A DNA stretch of 64,000 bases from an uncultured Prevotella sp. (GCA_934202525.1 CAKPYB010000004.1:62001-126000), one strand, 5' to 3'; shown: positions 46,137-54,756, counted from the stretch's first letter. Numbers and translations are program-made. Notes: generated from the sequence alone by a model not told the origin.

Positions 46137-46817
46137 ATGAAATGGATAGTAATCACCCTGCCTGATTTTATAGAGAATGAGGCAACCTACATAAATAAAC
46201 TCTTCGATGCAGGAATAGACTTACTGCATCTGCGCAAACCAGAATCAAATATTGAGGATTGCAAGCAGTTGTTACAAGAAATCGACAAGAAATGGCATAA
46301 AAAGATCGTAGTACACGATCACTTCGAACTTTGCCAGGAATTTCATCTTCATGGTATCCATCTTAACAGAAGAAACCACGAGATTCCAGAAGGCTTTCAA
46401 GGAAGCATCTCACAATCCTGCCATAGTTTTAAGGAAGTAGAACAAGCTCTCCAGACTATAACACCCAAGAACAAAGACGAAAAGAGCGCGATTCTCAAAC
46501 CTGCCTGCCATTATGTTTTCCTCAGTCCAATCTTTGACAGCATTTCAAAGAAAGGCTACAAACATTCCTTCTCTAACAAAGACTTAGAGGAAGCAGGCAT
46601 CAATGGAATCATCAATGAGCGAGTAGTTGCATTGGGAGGTGTCACCCCTGAATATATACCACAATTGAGAGCATGGAACTTTGGCGGAGCTGCATTCTTA
46701 GGTGACATCTGGAACAGAAGAACTGATGCGAACTGGGCAAAATACCTTACCGGAATTAAGAAGAAACTTGCCCCCGGAAATGCCCAGAATACACTTAACA
46801 GTTCAAACATTTGGTAG
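46137..46817 (+). CDS. thiE: Thiamine phosphate synthase
   Basis: This 226-residue TIM-barrel protein is of the ThiE/TenI family, which joins HMP diphosphate with thiazole phosphate to give thiamine phosphate. It starts MKWIVITLPDFIENEATY and has GIDLLHLRKPE (diphosphate-binding region), KIVVHDHFELCQEFHLHGIH, SQSCHSFKEVEQAL, YVFLSPIFDSISKKGYKHSF and VVALGGVTPEYIPQLRAWNF with the GG phosphate loop. The longest frame from 46029 overlaps the promoter, so the start is at 46137. Divergence from canonical ThiE (ARDD motif reads VHDH) leaves a TenI-like thiazole tautomerase as an alternative. Confidence 0.85.
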   Translation: MKWIVITLPDFIENEATYINKLFDAGIDLLHLRKPESNIEDCKQLLQEIDKKWHKKIVVHDHFELCQEFHLHGIHLNRRNHEIPEGFQGSISQSCHSFKEVEQALQTITPKNKDEKSAILKPACHYVFLSPIFDSISKKGYKHSFSNKDLEEAGINGIINERVVALGGVTPEYIPQLRAWNFGGAAFLGDIWNRRTDANWAKYLTGIKKKLAPGNAQNTLNSSNIW

Positions 46818-46887
46818 AGGGAAATACACTACTTTCTAATAAGACAGGCCGAATCTCAACAATAAAAATAAAAAAATGCTTTTTTAT

Positions 46888-46918
46888 TTTGTATTGTCTT
46901 CGATTTGCACTACCTTTG
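46888..46918 (+). promoter_or_regulatory. -33/-7 promoter of mutS2
   Basis: TTTG (46888-46891), 19 bp, TACCTTTG (46911-46918). The ATG at 46924 begins only 5 bp after the -7 box. Confidence 0.75.
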
Positions 46919-46923
46919 CACCC

Positions 46924-49497
46924 ATGATATATCCAGATAATTTTGAAAATAAGATAGGATTCAACGAAATCCGCAAGATGTTGCGCGAAAGATGCCTCTC
47001 TCCACTCGGAAAGGAACAGGTAGACAAGATGACATTCAGTAGCGATGCAGAACAAGTTAACGAATGGCTCATGCAGGTGCGTGAGTTCCGCAGACTGATG
47101 GAGGAAGTAGAAGACTTTCCCCTACAATATTTCTATGATGTAAGGGAGAGCATCCTCCGTATCCGTGTAGAAAACAGTCACCTGGAGGAGGACGAACTGT
47201 TTGACTTGAGACGTTCACTGTCTACCATAGCCGATATGGTGAAAATACTGAATCACAGCGATGACGACGACGAGCCGGAAGACGGATGGAAAAGAGAGAA
47301 AAAGTATCCCTACCCAGCCCTACATCGCCTTTCGCAGGATGTAGTTACTTTTCCACAACTGATTAAGCGCATCGACCAGATACTTGACAAATTCGGAAAG
47401 ATAAGAGACAATGCAACCCCTGAACTTCTTCAGATTCGCAGAGAACTGGCAAAGACAGAGGGCAGCATCTCACGTACCTTATATAGTATATTGCGCTCGG
47501 CACAAAGTGAAGGCATCGTAGAAAAAGACGTAACCCCTACCCTGCGTGACGGCAGACTGGTTATTCCCGTCATTCCTACTCTGAAGCGTAAAATCAAAGG
47601 TATCGTACACGATGAGAGTGCCACAGGAAAAACAGTCTTTATAGAACCTACCGAGGTGGTAGAGGCAAACAACCGTGTACGCGAACTGGAGGGTGAAGAG
47701 AGAAAGGAAATCATCCGCATCCTCACCGACTTTACCAACAAGGTACGCCCATACTCCAAGGAAATTCTGGACAGTTACCGTTTCCTTGCCATCATTGACC
47801 TGATACAAGCCAAGCAAAAACTGGCTGATATCTTCAAAGCCATAGAACCCGAGGTAGAAGACCACCCACACATAGACTGGACCCGTGCGATACACCCATT
47901 ATTGCAGCTATCTCTACAGAAAAAAAACGAGAAAGTAGTTCCGTTGGATATAATGCTTACACAGGACAAACGCATTCTTATCATCTCCGGTCCAAATGCA
48001 GGCGGCAAATCTGTCTGTCTGAAAACCGTCGGATTATTACAGTATATGCTGCAATGCGGTTTGAGCATCCCTGTAAGTGAGCGTTCAAAGACAGGTGTTT
48101 TCCAAAACATCATGATTGATATCGGTGACGAACAGAGTCTGGAGAATGACTTGAGTACCTACTCATCTCATCTTCTGAACATGAAGAATATGATGAAGGC
48201 TGCCAATGGCGAGACCATCATTCTGATAGATGAGTTTGGTACAGGTACAGAGCCAGGCATAGGTGGTGCTATCGCCGAAGCAGTACTCGACAAGTTCTGC
48301 AAACAGCAGGCTTACGGTGTGATTACCACCCACTATCAGAACCTGAAGCATTTTGCCGACAGCCATGAAGGAGTGGTAAACGGAGCCATGCTCTACGACC
48401 GCCATGAGATGAAAGCCCTCTTCCAATTAGCTATCGGCAGACCAGGTTCTTCCTTTGCTATTGAAATTGCAAGAAAGATAGGATTACCCGAAGAAGTAAT
48501 CAAAGAAGCATCAGATATCGTTGGTTCAGAATACATTCAAAGCGACAAGTATCTTCAGGATATAGTTCGTGACAAGCGATATTGGGAAAACAAACGCCAG
48601 AATATCCATCAGCGTGAAAAAGACATGGAGAAAACAATCTCCAAGTACGAAAACGACATAGAGGATATTGAGCGAAGCAGAAAGGCTATTCTCAAAAAGG
48701 CAAAAGAAGAAGCCGCAGAACTTCTGAAAGAAAGTAACAAGAGAATCGAAAACGCCATCCGGGAAATCAAAGAAAGCCAGGCTGAAAAAGAAGAAACCCG
48801 CCGTATCCGTCAGGAACTTGATACCTTCAAGCAAGAGGTTCAGGAAATTGATACCAAGGAGACCGATGACAAAATTGCCCGCAAGATAGCCCAGATTCAA
48901 CAACGCAAAGAGCGCCATGCCAAGCGCCAGGCTGAAAAGAAAGAGAATCAGGAGAAGGCTGCAGCAGCACTGAGGAATGCACAGAACAAGACGCAAGCTG
49001 AAAGCAAACGTGAAATTCAGGTTGGTGATACGGTTCGCATCAAAGGACTGACTACTGTCGGAAAGATAGAAAACATAACTGGTGATACAGCAACTGCCGT
49101 ATTTGGAGGAATGAGAACCAAGATGCGCCTGAACCGTCTGGAGCATGCCACAACTCCTGTTGAAAATGCAGACAAGACAGAAGAGCGCAAGGAAAATCTG
49201 GCTTCATACGGTATCAGTAAGGAAACCAGAAAGACCATTGACTCTCATAAATCCAACTTCCACCAGGATCTGGACGTTCGCGGCATGCGAGGCGATGAAG
49301 CACTTAATGCGGTACAATACTTCATCGATGATGCTATCCTGGTAGGAATGCCACGAGTCAGGATCCTTCACGGAAAGGGAAATGGCATCCTAAGACAGCT
49401 CATTCGCCAATATCTGAGCAGCGTACCTAATGTGACCCATTATGCAGATGAACACGTACAATTTGGCGGATCAGGCATTACGGTAGTTGATTTTTAG
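46924..49497 (+). CDS. mutS2: Endonuclease MutS2 (Smr domain protein)
   Basis: This 857-residue protein is a MutS-family ATPase that suppresses recombination or acts on stalled ribosomes, depending on species. It has the core/lever region (about 1-300), the ATPase domain with Walker A SGPNAGGKSVCLKTVG and Walker B LIDEFGTGTEPGIGGAIAEA, a long charged coiled coil (about 520-690, rich in Glu/Lys/Arg), a KOW-like segment (VGDTVRIKGLTTVGKIENIT) and a C-terminal Smr nuclease domain (DVRGMRGDEALNAVQYFIDD and RILHGKGNGILRQLIRQYL). The start at 46924 (MIYPDNFENKIGFNEI) matches family N-termini but leaves no leader after the promoter. Confidence 0.95.
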   Translation: MIYPDNFENKIGFNEIRKMLRERCLSPLGKEQVDKMTFSSDAEQVNEWLMQVREFRRLMEEVEDFPLQYFYDVRESILRIRVENSHLEEDELFDLRRSLSTIADMVKILNHSDDDDEPEDGWKREKKYPYPALHRLSQDVVTFPQLIKRIDQILDKFGKIRDNATPELLQIRRELAKTEGSISRTLYSILRSAQSEGIVEKDVTPTLRDGRLVIPVIPTLKRKIKGIVHDESATGKTVFIEPTEVVEANNRVRELEGEERKEIIRILTDFTNKVRPYSKEILDSYRFLAIIDLIQAKQKLADIFKAIEPEVEDHPHIDWTRAIHPLLQLSLQKKNEKVVPLDIMLTQDKRILIISGPNAGGKSVCLKTVGLLQYMLQCGLSIPVSERSKTGVFQNIMIDIGDEQSLENDLSTYSSHLLNMKNMMKAANGETIILIDEFGTGTEPGIGGAIAEAVLDKFCKQQAYGVITTHYQNLKHFADSHEGVVNGAMLYDRHEMKALFQLAIGRPGSSFAIEIARKIGLPEEVIKEASDIVGSEYIQSDKYLQDIVRDKRYWENKRQNIHQREKDMEKTISKYENDIEDIERSRKAILKKAKEEAAELLKESNKRIENAIREIKESQAEKEETRRIRQELDTFKQEVQEIDTKETDDKIARKIAQIQQRKERHAKRQAEKKENQEKAAAALRNAQNKTQAESKREIQVGDTVRIKGLTTVGKIENITGDTATAVFGGMRTKMRLNRLEHATTPVENADKTEERKENLASYGISKETRKTIDSHKSNFHQDLDVRGMRGDEALNAVQYFIDDAILVGMPRVRILHGKGNGILRQLIRQYLSSVPNVTHYADEHVQFGGSGITVVDF

Positions 49498-49536
49498 CAA
49501 ACAAACGTTAAACAACTGAAGTTTTTCGGCAAAACA

Positions 49537-49568
49537 TTTGGCGGGTTCAAAGAAAAACCGTACCTTTG
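49537..49568 (+). promoter_or_regulatory. -33/-7 promoter of SRP RNA and tRNA-Thr
   Basis: TTTG (49537-49540), 20 bp, TACCTTTG (49561-49568), then CACCCGCTTAAAAA. Confidence 0.75.
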
Positions 49569-49587
49569 CACCCGCTTAAAAATTGAG

Positions 49588-49687
49588 ACGGACAAGTCTC
49601 ATACGACCAGCTCCCTCGGAATCCCCCAGGATGGGAACATAGCAAGGGTACTTGGTTGTAGCGGTGCGATATGAATCGCTTGTCCAC
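49588..49687 (+). ncRNA. ffs: Signal recognition particle RNA, small bacterial type (4.5S)
   Basis: A stem-loop RNA of about 100 nt. The ends GGACAAG (49590-49596) and CTTGTCC (49679-49685) pair, and the apical region CCCAGGATGGGAACATAGCA has the conserved SRP domain IV pattern (CAGG..GGAA..AGCA) that binds Ffh. Exact ends are estimated. It is cotranscribed with tRNA-Thr, which begins a few bases downstream. Confidence 0.88.
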
Positions 49688-49689
49688 CC

Positions 49690-49763
49690 GCCTCTTTAGC
49701 TCAGTTGGCCAGAGCACGTGATTTGTAATCTCGGGGTCGTTGGTTCGAATCCGACAAGAGGCT
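49690..49763 (+). tRNA. tRNA-Thr (TGT)
   Basis: A 74-nt cloverleaf: acceptor GCCTCTT with AAGAGGC, D-loop AGCTCAGTTGGCCAGAGCA, anticodon loop TTTGTAA with anticodon TGT, and T-loop GGTTCGAATCC. CCA is not encoded. It shares the SRP RNA promoter. Confidence 0.95.
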
Positions 49764-49764
49764 C

Positions 49765-49801
49765 AAAAAGGAATCTTCTTTTAGAAGGTTCCTTTTTTTT
49801 G
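49765..49801 (+). terminator. Terminator of the ffs-tRNA-Thr unit
   Basis: AAAAAGGAATCTTCT pairs with AGAAGGTTCCTTTTT (one mismatch), ending in eight T. Confidence 0.85.
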
Positions 49802-49925
49802 TTTACATACCCTTTTACATAATATATATCATAACTTTACACCTGAAACTCCAGTTTTACGAGGTTCTATCTTTAATTATATATAAATATTTTCACCCTT
49901 TACACCTTATATAATAAAAAAGTTG

Positions 49926-49933
49926 TATTTTTG
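49926..49933 (+). promoter_or_regulatory. -7 promoter element of the DUF4199 operon
   Basis: TATTTTTG, 39 bp before the start codon of the DUF4199 gene. Confidence 0.55.
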
Positions 49934-49972
49934 CAAATTGATATGTCACATCCGTAGAAATACAATTAAAAA

Positions 49973-50587
49973 ATGAATACAGAAAATAACGAGAATCAAG
50001 AAGAAAAGAAAACAAGCCAGCAAATGCATAAAGTTAAAACGATAATCATTGACACAGGCAAGATAAGACAAACCAAAGCATTCGCTCGGCAAGACGGCGC
50101 CATCCTCGGAGTTGTCTGGATTGTCAGTTTCGTATGTACCATGCTGGCAGTAGACCCGCAATACCAGATGCTAGGATTCATTTCCAACATTCTCATCATA
50201 GCAACCCCATTTGTTGTGGCCAAGCGACTGAAGGCATTCCGTGACTATGCAAGAGACGGACATATCTCTTTCCGTCATGCATTCTACTATTGCATCCAGA
50301 CATTCTTCAATGCAACCCTTCTGCTTACCCTTGTACAATATCTTTGGTTCCGTTTTATGGATACAGGCCTATTCATGAACCAACTGCAAACCAACTATCA
50401 GATTGTGGCACAAGCGTATCAGTTAACTGCAGAAGAATCTAAAACCCTCCTCGATGCCATCAGTATGATGAAACCGATAGCCTGGGCTTCGATGTTTATG
50501 ATTACCGACCTGGTAGCAGGTGCTGTACTCAGTCCGATTATTGCTGCTGTAATGGCAAAGAAGAACAAACAACAGCATACAAAATAA
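49973..50587 (+). CDS. DUF4199 domain-containing membrane protein
   Basis: This 204-residue inner-membrane protein has four predicted helices (about 45-62 ILGVVWIVSFVCTMLAV; 68-85 MLGFISNILIIATPFVV; 106-126 YYCIQTFFNATLLLTLVQYL; 166-190 ASMFMITDLVAGAVLSPIIA) and charged ends. The layout, with a conserved ARDGHISFRHAF loop, matches the Bacteroidota family DUF4199, of unknown function. It is the first gene of a probable operon with a GT2 glycosyltransferase 35 bp downstream, a pairing common in this phylum, which suggests a role in envelope glycan work by association only. Confidence 0.82.
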   Translation: MNTENNENQEEKKTSQQMHKVKTIIIDTGKIRQTKAFARQDGAILGVVWIVSFVCTMLAVDPQYQMLGFISNILIIATPFVVAKRLKAFRDYARDGHISFRHAFYYCIQTFFNATLLLTLVQYLWFRFMDTGLFMNQLQTNYQIVAQAYQLTAEESKTLLDAISMMKPIAWASMFMITDLVAGAVLSPIIAAVMAKKNKQQHTK

Positions 50588-50622
50588 CAATAAATAAGAA
50601 ACAAACAGATAAATACAAGATA

Positions 50623-51594
50623 ATGGATATTTCAGTAATAATTCCTCTTTTCAATGAGGAAGAGTCGTTACCAGAGCTCTTCGCCTGGATAAAGCGAGTA
50701 ATGGACTCAAACGATTTTACTTATGAAGTCATCTTTGTGAACGATGGTTCTACCGACCGTTCATGGAACGTCATAGAAGAACTTGCTGAGAAGAACGAGC
50801 AAGTAAAGGGTATCAAATTCCGCAGAAACTATGGAAAGAGCCCAGCACTCTTCTGTGGTTTCAAAGAAGCGCAGGGCGATGTTGTCATCACCATGGATGC
50901 CGATCTGCAGGATTCTCCAGACGAGATTCCGGGACTCTACCAGATGATTAAGAAAGAGGGATACGACCTCGTGTCTGGTTACAAGCAGAACCGTAAAGAA
51001 GGAGACCCTCTGAGCAAGACCATCCCTACCAAACTCTTCAATGCTACTGCACGCAAAGTAAGCGGCATACACAATCTGCACGACTTCAACTGCGGTCTGA
51101 AGGCTTATCGCCTCGACGTAGTTAAGAATATCGAGGTATATGGTGAGATGCACCGTTACATCCCATATCTAGCCAAGAATGCAGGTTTTGCCAAGATAGG
51201 CGAAAAACCTGTTCATCATCAGGCAAGAAAGTTCGGCAAATCAAAGTTTATGGGATGGAACCGCTTTGTAAATGGTTATCTTGACCTGATGACTCTCTGG
51301 TTCCTGAGTAATTTTGGCAAAAAGCCAATGCACGTATTCGGCTTCCTGGGTAGCGTCGTATTCTTCATTGCCTTTCTGTCACTCATCGGCTTAGGTATCG
51401 ACAAGGCCATCGATCTGCACAACGGCATCTACGGACATCTCATTACAGATTCACCTTACTTCTTCATTGCTCTTGTAGCGATGGTGTTGGGTAGCCAGCT
51501 GTTCCTTGCCGGATTCCTGGGCGACCTTATCAGCCGCCAGAACCCAAACCGTAACGATTATCAAATAGAAAAAGAAATAAGATGCGGAAAATAA
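50623..51594 (+). CDS. GT2 family glycosyltransferase, dolichol/undecaprenyl-phosphate type
   Basis: This 323-residue protein has a GT-A domain (about 1-230) with SVIIPLFNEEESLPELFAWI, FVNDGSTDRSWNVIEELA, VITMDADLQDSPDEIPGLY and the acceptor-side HNLHDFNCGLKAYR, then two membrane helices (about 240-265 and 280-305). This is the GtrB/Dpm1-like type that transfers a hexose from a nucleotide sugar to undecaprenyl phosphate for later use in the envelope. The sugar is unknown. It overlaps the following DUF6452 gene by 13 bp. Confidence 0.9.
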   Translation: MDISVIIPLFNEEESLPELFAWIKRVMDSNDFTYEVIFVNDGSTDRSWNVIEELAEKNEQVKGIKFRRNYGKSPALFCGFKEAQGDVVITMDADLQDSPDEIPGLYQMIKKEGYDLVSGYKQNRKEGDPLSKTIPTKLFNATARKVSGIHNLHDFNCGLKAYRLDVVKNIEVYGEMHRYIPYLAKNAGFAKIGEKPVHHQARKFGKSKFMGWNRFVNGYLDLMTLWFLSNFGKKPMHVFGFLGSVVFFIAFLSLIGLGIDKAIDLHNGIYGHLITDSPYFFIALVAMVLGSQLFLAGFLGDLISRQNPNRNDYQIEKEIRCGK

Positions 51595-52061
51595 TACCTT
51601 TCGTCGTTTTCATGGTTCTCGCCATGATGGGATGTACATCTCTCGACTGCCCACTCAACAATACGGTATATACCAAATACAAGTTGATGGGCGACAATAA
51701 AACGCTAAAAGACACGCTAACGATTTCTACGAAAAAGATAGAAGGAACAGACAGTGTGCTGATCAATAAGGATGTAAACGTAGACAGTTTCAGTCTGCCT
51801 ATGAGTTACAGCCTGGATGAAGACGTATTGTTTTTCGAGATACATACCCTATCGAAGCAAGTATTCAAGGACACCGTGACTGTATCAAAGGAAAACCGCT
51901 CTCATTTTGAGTCGGTAGACTGCAGTCCATCGTTCTTCCATACAATAACCGATGTTAAGACTACTCACAATTATATTGACTCAATAGTCATCAATCAAAA
52001 AGAGGTAAATTATGATGCATCCAAAGCACATTTCTACATATATTTTGGCAGCCGCAACTAG
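51582..52061 (+). CDS. DUF6452-like lipoprotein
   Basis: This 159-residue protein has a short lipoprotein signal (lipobox AMMGC, Cys18) and a beta-rich domain that starts DCPLNNTVYTKYKL and ends HFYIYFGSRN. By pattern and by its position before a DUF6048 gene, it belongs to the Bacteroidota family DUF6452, of unknown function. It overlaps both neighbours, by 13 bp upstream and 50 bp downstream, which implies tight translational coupling. Confidence 0.75.
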   Translation: MRKIIPFVVFMVLAMMGCTSLDCPLNNTVYTKYKLMGDNKTLKDTLTISTKKIEGTDSVLINKDVNVDSFSLPMSYSLDEDVLFFEIHTLSKQVFKDTVTVSKENRSHFESVDCSPSFFHTITDVKTTHNYIDSIVINQKEVNYDASKAHFYIYFGSRN

Positions 52062-52707
52062 TATGCTATCCCTATTTGCTGTTCTCCCCTGTCATGCCCA
52101 AAGCAAGAAGAAGATCATAGAGCAGCAGCCTGATACCATACCTTTTTTTAGAGGCATGGCTGTGGGAGTTGACCTGATAGGTCCCGTACAGTTGATGGTT
52201 AGCGACTATGGGCAGTACGAAGCATCTCTCCGTATCAATCTGAAAGACAAGTATTATCCTGTTTTCGAATTGGGTTATGGAAAGGCAGATGCCAGCGATG
52301 AGGCAACCCAAATCACCTACAAGACCAGCGCTCCCTATTTCAGATTAGGTGTAGACTGGAATCTTCTGAAGAACAAGCACGACGATTACCGTCTGTTTGG
52401 CGGTTTCCGTTATGCCTGCACCTATTATGAATATGACCTGAGCGCCCCACCCGTTACAGACCCAGTATGGGGCGGTGAAACTCCCTATGGTGGAAATGGC
52501 ATTTCCTGCAACTATCATTGGTTGGAAGGCGTAATAGGTATAGATGCCAAGATTTGGGGTCCCGTCCGTATGGGCTGGAGTTTCAGATACAAACGCCGCC
52601 TCTTCAAGAACGATGGAGAATTAGGCAACACCTGGTATGTGCCAGGCTACGGTAAACAGGGAGGTTCACGCCTTGGCGGAACATTCAATGTAACCCTAGA
52701 GATTTAA
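52012..52707 (+). CDS. DUF6048-like outer membrane beta-barrel protein
   Basis: This 231-residue protein has a signal peptide ending near PCHAQ and a small beta-barrel with alternating aromatic strands (GMAVGVDLIGPVQLMVSDYG, YYPVFELGYGKAD, LGVDWNLLKNK, PVRMGWSFRYKRR) and a C-terminal strand GGTFNVTLEI, as in outer membrane proteins. It resembles the Bacteroidota family DUF6048. The function is unknown. It probably works with the lipoprotein encoded just upstream, with which it overlaps by 50 bp. Confidence 0.78.
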   Translation: MMHPKHISTYILAAATSMLSLFAVLPCHAQSKKKIIEQQPDTIPFFRGMAVGVDLIGPVQLMVSDYGQYEASLRINLKDKYYPVFELGYGKADASDEATQITYKTSAPYFRLGVDWNLLKNKHDDYRLFGGFRYACTYYEYDLSAPPVTDPVWGGETPYGGNGISCNYHWLEGVIGIDAKIWGPVRMGWSFRYKRRLFKNDGELGNTWYVPGYGKQGGSRLGGTFNVTLEI

Positions 52708-52728
52708 AGACTTCATAATGTGTAAAGA

Positions 52729-53748
52729 ATGAAAAAAAAGAAACTTATCTGGCAGATTCCGTTTCTGTTGATACTCATCGTTGGTACCATCGTTATCATA
52801 CGCCAGCAGCATAATACGCCCTATCAGAAAGATACCGGCTTTATCTTTGGCACCATCTATCACATTACCTATCAGAGTGATACCAACTACCAGCAAGAGA
52901 TAGAAACAGAACTCAAGAAGGTAGACCAATCCTTGTCTCCCTTCAATAAGACCTCTGTCATCACACAGGTAAACCAAGGTAAAGATATCGAGGTAGATGA
53001 AATGTTTACCGAAGTATTCCGCATGGCAGAAAGCATCTCAAAAGAAACCAATGGAGCCTTTGATATCACGGTTGCCCCAATGGTAAACCTCTGGGGCTTT
53101 GGATTCAAGCAGGGGGTACCTCCTACGAAAGCCAAGATAGACAGTATCAAAACGCTGGTTGGTTATGAGAAAGTAGCCCTGGAAAAGGGACGCATCATCA
53201 AGCAAAATCCTAAGATCATGCTTGACTGTTCTGCTATCGCCAAAGGATATGGCAGCGACATCGTTGCCAGATTCCTGAAAAAGAAAGGTATCAGCAACTT
53301 TATGGTCGAGATTGGTGGAGAAATCGTTGTAAACGGTGTTAGCGAGAAGCAAGTGCCTTGGCATATTGGTATCAACAAGCCAACAGACGATTCTACCAAT
53401 ACAAGCCAGGAGATACAGGATGTACTTGATATTACCGACATAGCCATGGCAACAAGTGGTAACTACAGAAACTTCTACTACAAAAACGGCAAGAAGTATG
53501 CACATACCATAGACCCCAAAACAGGCTATCCTGTACAGCATAACATCTTATCTGCAACGGTTTTAGCCAAGAACTGTGCAACAGCCGATGCCTATGCCAC
53601 CTCGTTTATGGTGATGGGAATGGAGGGCGCGAAACAGATTCTGAAAAAGCATCCCGATCTCTGTGCTTATCTTATCTATGCTGACGAGAAAGGACAAAAC
53701 AAGATTTGGTATTCACCATCTCTACAAAACAAGATATTAAATAAATAA
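52729..53748 (+). CDS. apbE: FAD:protein FMN transferase
   Basis: This 339-residue membrane-anchored enzyme attaches FMN to threonine residues of proteins such as the Na+-translocating NQR and RNF complexes. One N-terminal membrane helix (IWQIPFLLILIVGTIVII) is followed by the ApbE fold with FGTIYHITYQSDT, FDITVAPMVNLWGFGFK, MLDCSAIAKGYGSDIVARFL, VEIGGEIVVNGVSEKQVPWH, MATSGNYRNFYYKNGKKYAH and TIDPKTGYPVQHNILSATVL with the metal-binding residues (DPKTG, and Asp/Thr in CATADAYATSFMVMG). It is in the DUF4199-Crp operon; its substrate protein is not in the window. Confidence 0.94.
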   Translation: MKKKKLIWQIPFLLILIVGTIVIIRQQHNTPYQKDTGFIFGTIYHITYQSDTNYQQEIETELKKVDQSLSPFNKTSVITQVNQGKDIEVDEMFTEVFRMAESISKETNGAFDITVAPMVNLWGFGFKQGVPPTKAKIDSIKTLVGYEKVALEKGRIIKQNPKIMLDCSAIAKGYGSDIVARFLKKKGISNFMVEIGGEIVVNGVSEKQVPWHIGINKPTDDSTNTSQEIQDVLDITDIAMATSGNYRNFYYKNGKKYAHTIDPKTGYPVQHNILSATVLAKNCATADAYATSFMVMGMEGAKQILKKHPDLCAYLIYADEKGQNKIWYSPSLQNKILNK

Positions 53749-53754
53749 ACTTAC

Positions 53755-54429
53755 ATGTCAACCAATAGACTATACGACAGTTTATTATCACTCCCATTAT
53801 TCCTGGGAATGACTCGCTATGACTTCCAAAACGTAGCTGGTAAAACCCGTTTTGACTTTCAAAAACTGGAAGCGGGTGAAACGATCGTTGAAGAAGGCAC
53901 CAGTTGTACACGTCTATATTATTTAATCAGTGGAGATATTACGGTGATAACCCAGGCAGATGACTACGGCTATCAGGTAGAAGAAGACATTTCGGCACCG
54001 GAATCATTCCAGCTGGAACGACTTTTCGGTCTTACCCAGCGTTTCACCCACACTTATGTGGCAAAGAACAGCTGCAGCATCATGTCAGTCAGCAAGCAAG
54101 AGATCATGAAGTTATCCGATGAATATGAAATATTCCGCATCAATCTTCTGAACTTGGTCTGCACCCAATCCCAAAAGAACAACCGCAGACTGTTCAGAGT
54201 TCCTGCCAAGACACTGAGTGAGCGTCTGATCCGTTTCTTCGAGAGCCACAGCGTCCGCCCGGCAGGCGAGAAAATCTTTCATATCAAGATGACCCGTTTA
54301 GCAGAAGAGATGAATGTAAAGCGCATCTATGTATCCAAAGCCCTCAACGAACTACAGTCAGAAGGACTTATCCAGCTAGAACGAGGCAGAATCTATATCC
54401 CTGCACTGGAAAATCTCATCAAACGATAA
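53755..54429 (+). CDS. Crp/Fnr family transcriptional regulator
   Basis: This 224-residue protein has a cyclic-nucleotide-binding-like domain (about 10-130, with FQKLEAGETIVEEGTSCTRL and YYLISGDITVITQADDYG) and a C-terminal helix-turn-helix (about 170-215, with MTRLAEEMNVKRIYVSKALN). It starts 6 bp after apbE and is the last gene of the run. The foldback element lies just downstream. Its effector and targets are unknown. It is only distantly similar to the Crp/Fnr protein at 16621. Confidence 0.88.
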   Translation: MSTNRLYDSLLSLPLFLGMTRYDFQNVAGKTRFDFQKLEAGETIVEEGTSCTRLYYLISGDITVITQADDYGYQVEEDISAPESFQLERLFGLTQRFTHTYVAKNSCSIMSVSKQEIMKLSDEYEIFRINLLNLVCTQSQKNNRRLFRVPAKTLSERLIRFFESHSVRPAGEKIFHIKMTRLAEEMNVKRIYVSKALNELQSEGLIQLERGRIYIPALENLIKR

Positions 54430-54437
54430 AGAAAGTT

Positions 54438-54682
54438 GAACTTTCGCATGTGGTTCAAGAACGGGCTGAAGGCCCAAAAGCTCCTAGCCCAGGGCATCGC
54501 CCTGGGTATAATAGCAGTCAGCAAGGCGCCCTGTAAGGGCAAAAGCTTTATGTATTGCCTGGAGTTTTAAAGCTTTTGCCCTTACAGGGCGACAGGTTTG
54601 CGCCCGTAATAACCCAGGGCGATGCCCTGGGCTAGGAGCTTCTGCCCTTTCAGGGCGTGTGGGGCAAAACTTGCGAAACTTC
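54438..54682 (+). mobile_element. Foldback/MITE-like palindromic element, copy 2
   Basis: This copy is nearly identical to 9445-9689 (differences include GTATG to GCATG near the left end and CAATCAGC to CAGTCAGC inside). It has the same terminal inverted repeats and nested long palindrome. It sits between the Crp-family gene and the M3 peptidase promoter, so the insertion may act as a terminator for the former. No target-site duplication is obvious by eye. Confidence 0.75.
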
Positions 54683-54756
54683 AGTAAAGAAAGTATAACG
54701 ACCGATAAATATTAGTTAAAAACGTTTATTATCAAGGCAATAAAGCATTTTTTTGC

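Noticed and set aside
53755..54429. Haem- or iron-sulphur-sensing Fnr
   Set aside because: The N-terminal cysteine cluster expected for Fnr is absent, so only the general Crp/Fnr family name is used.
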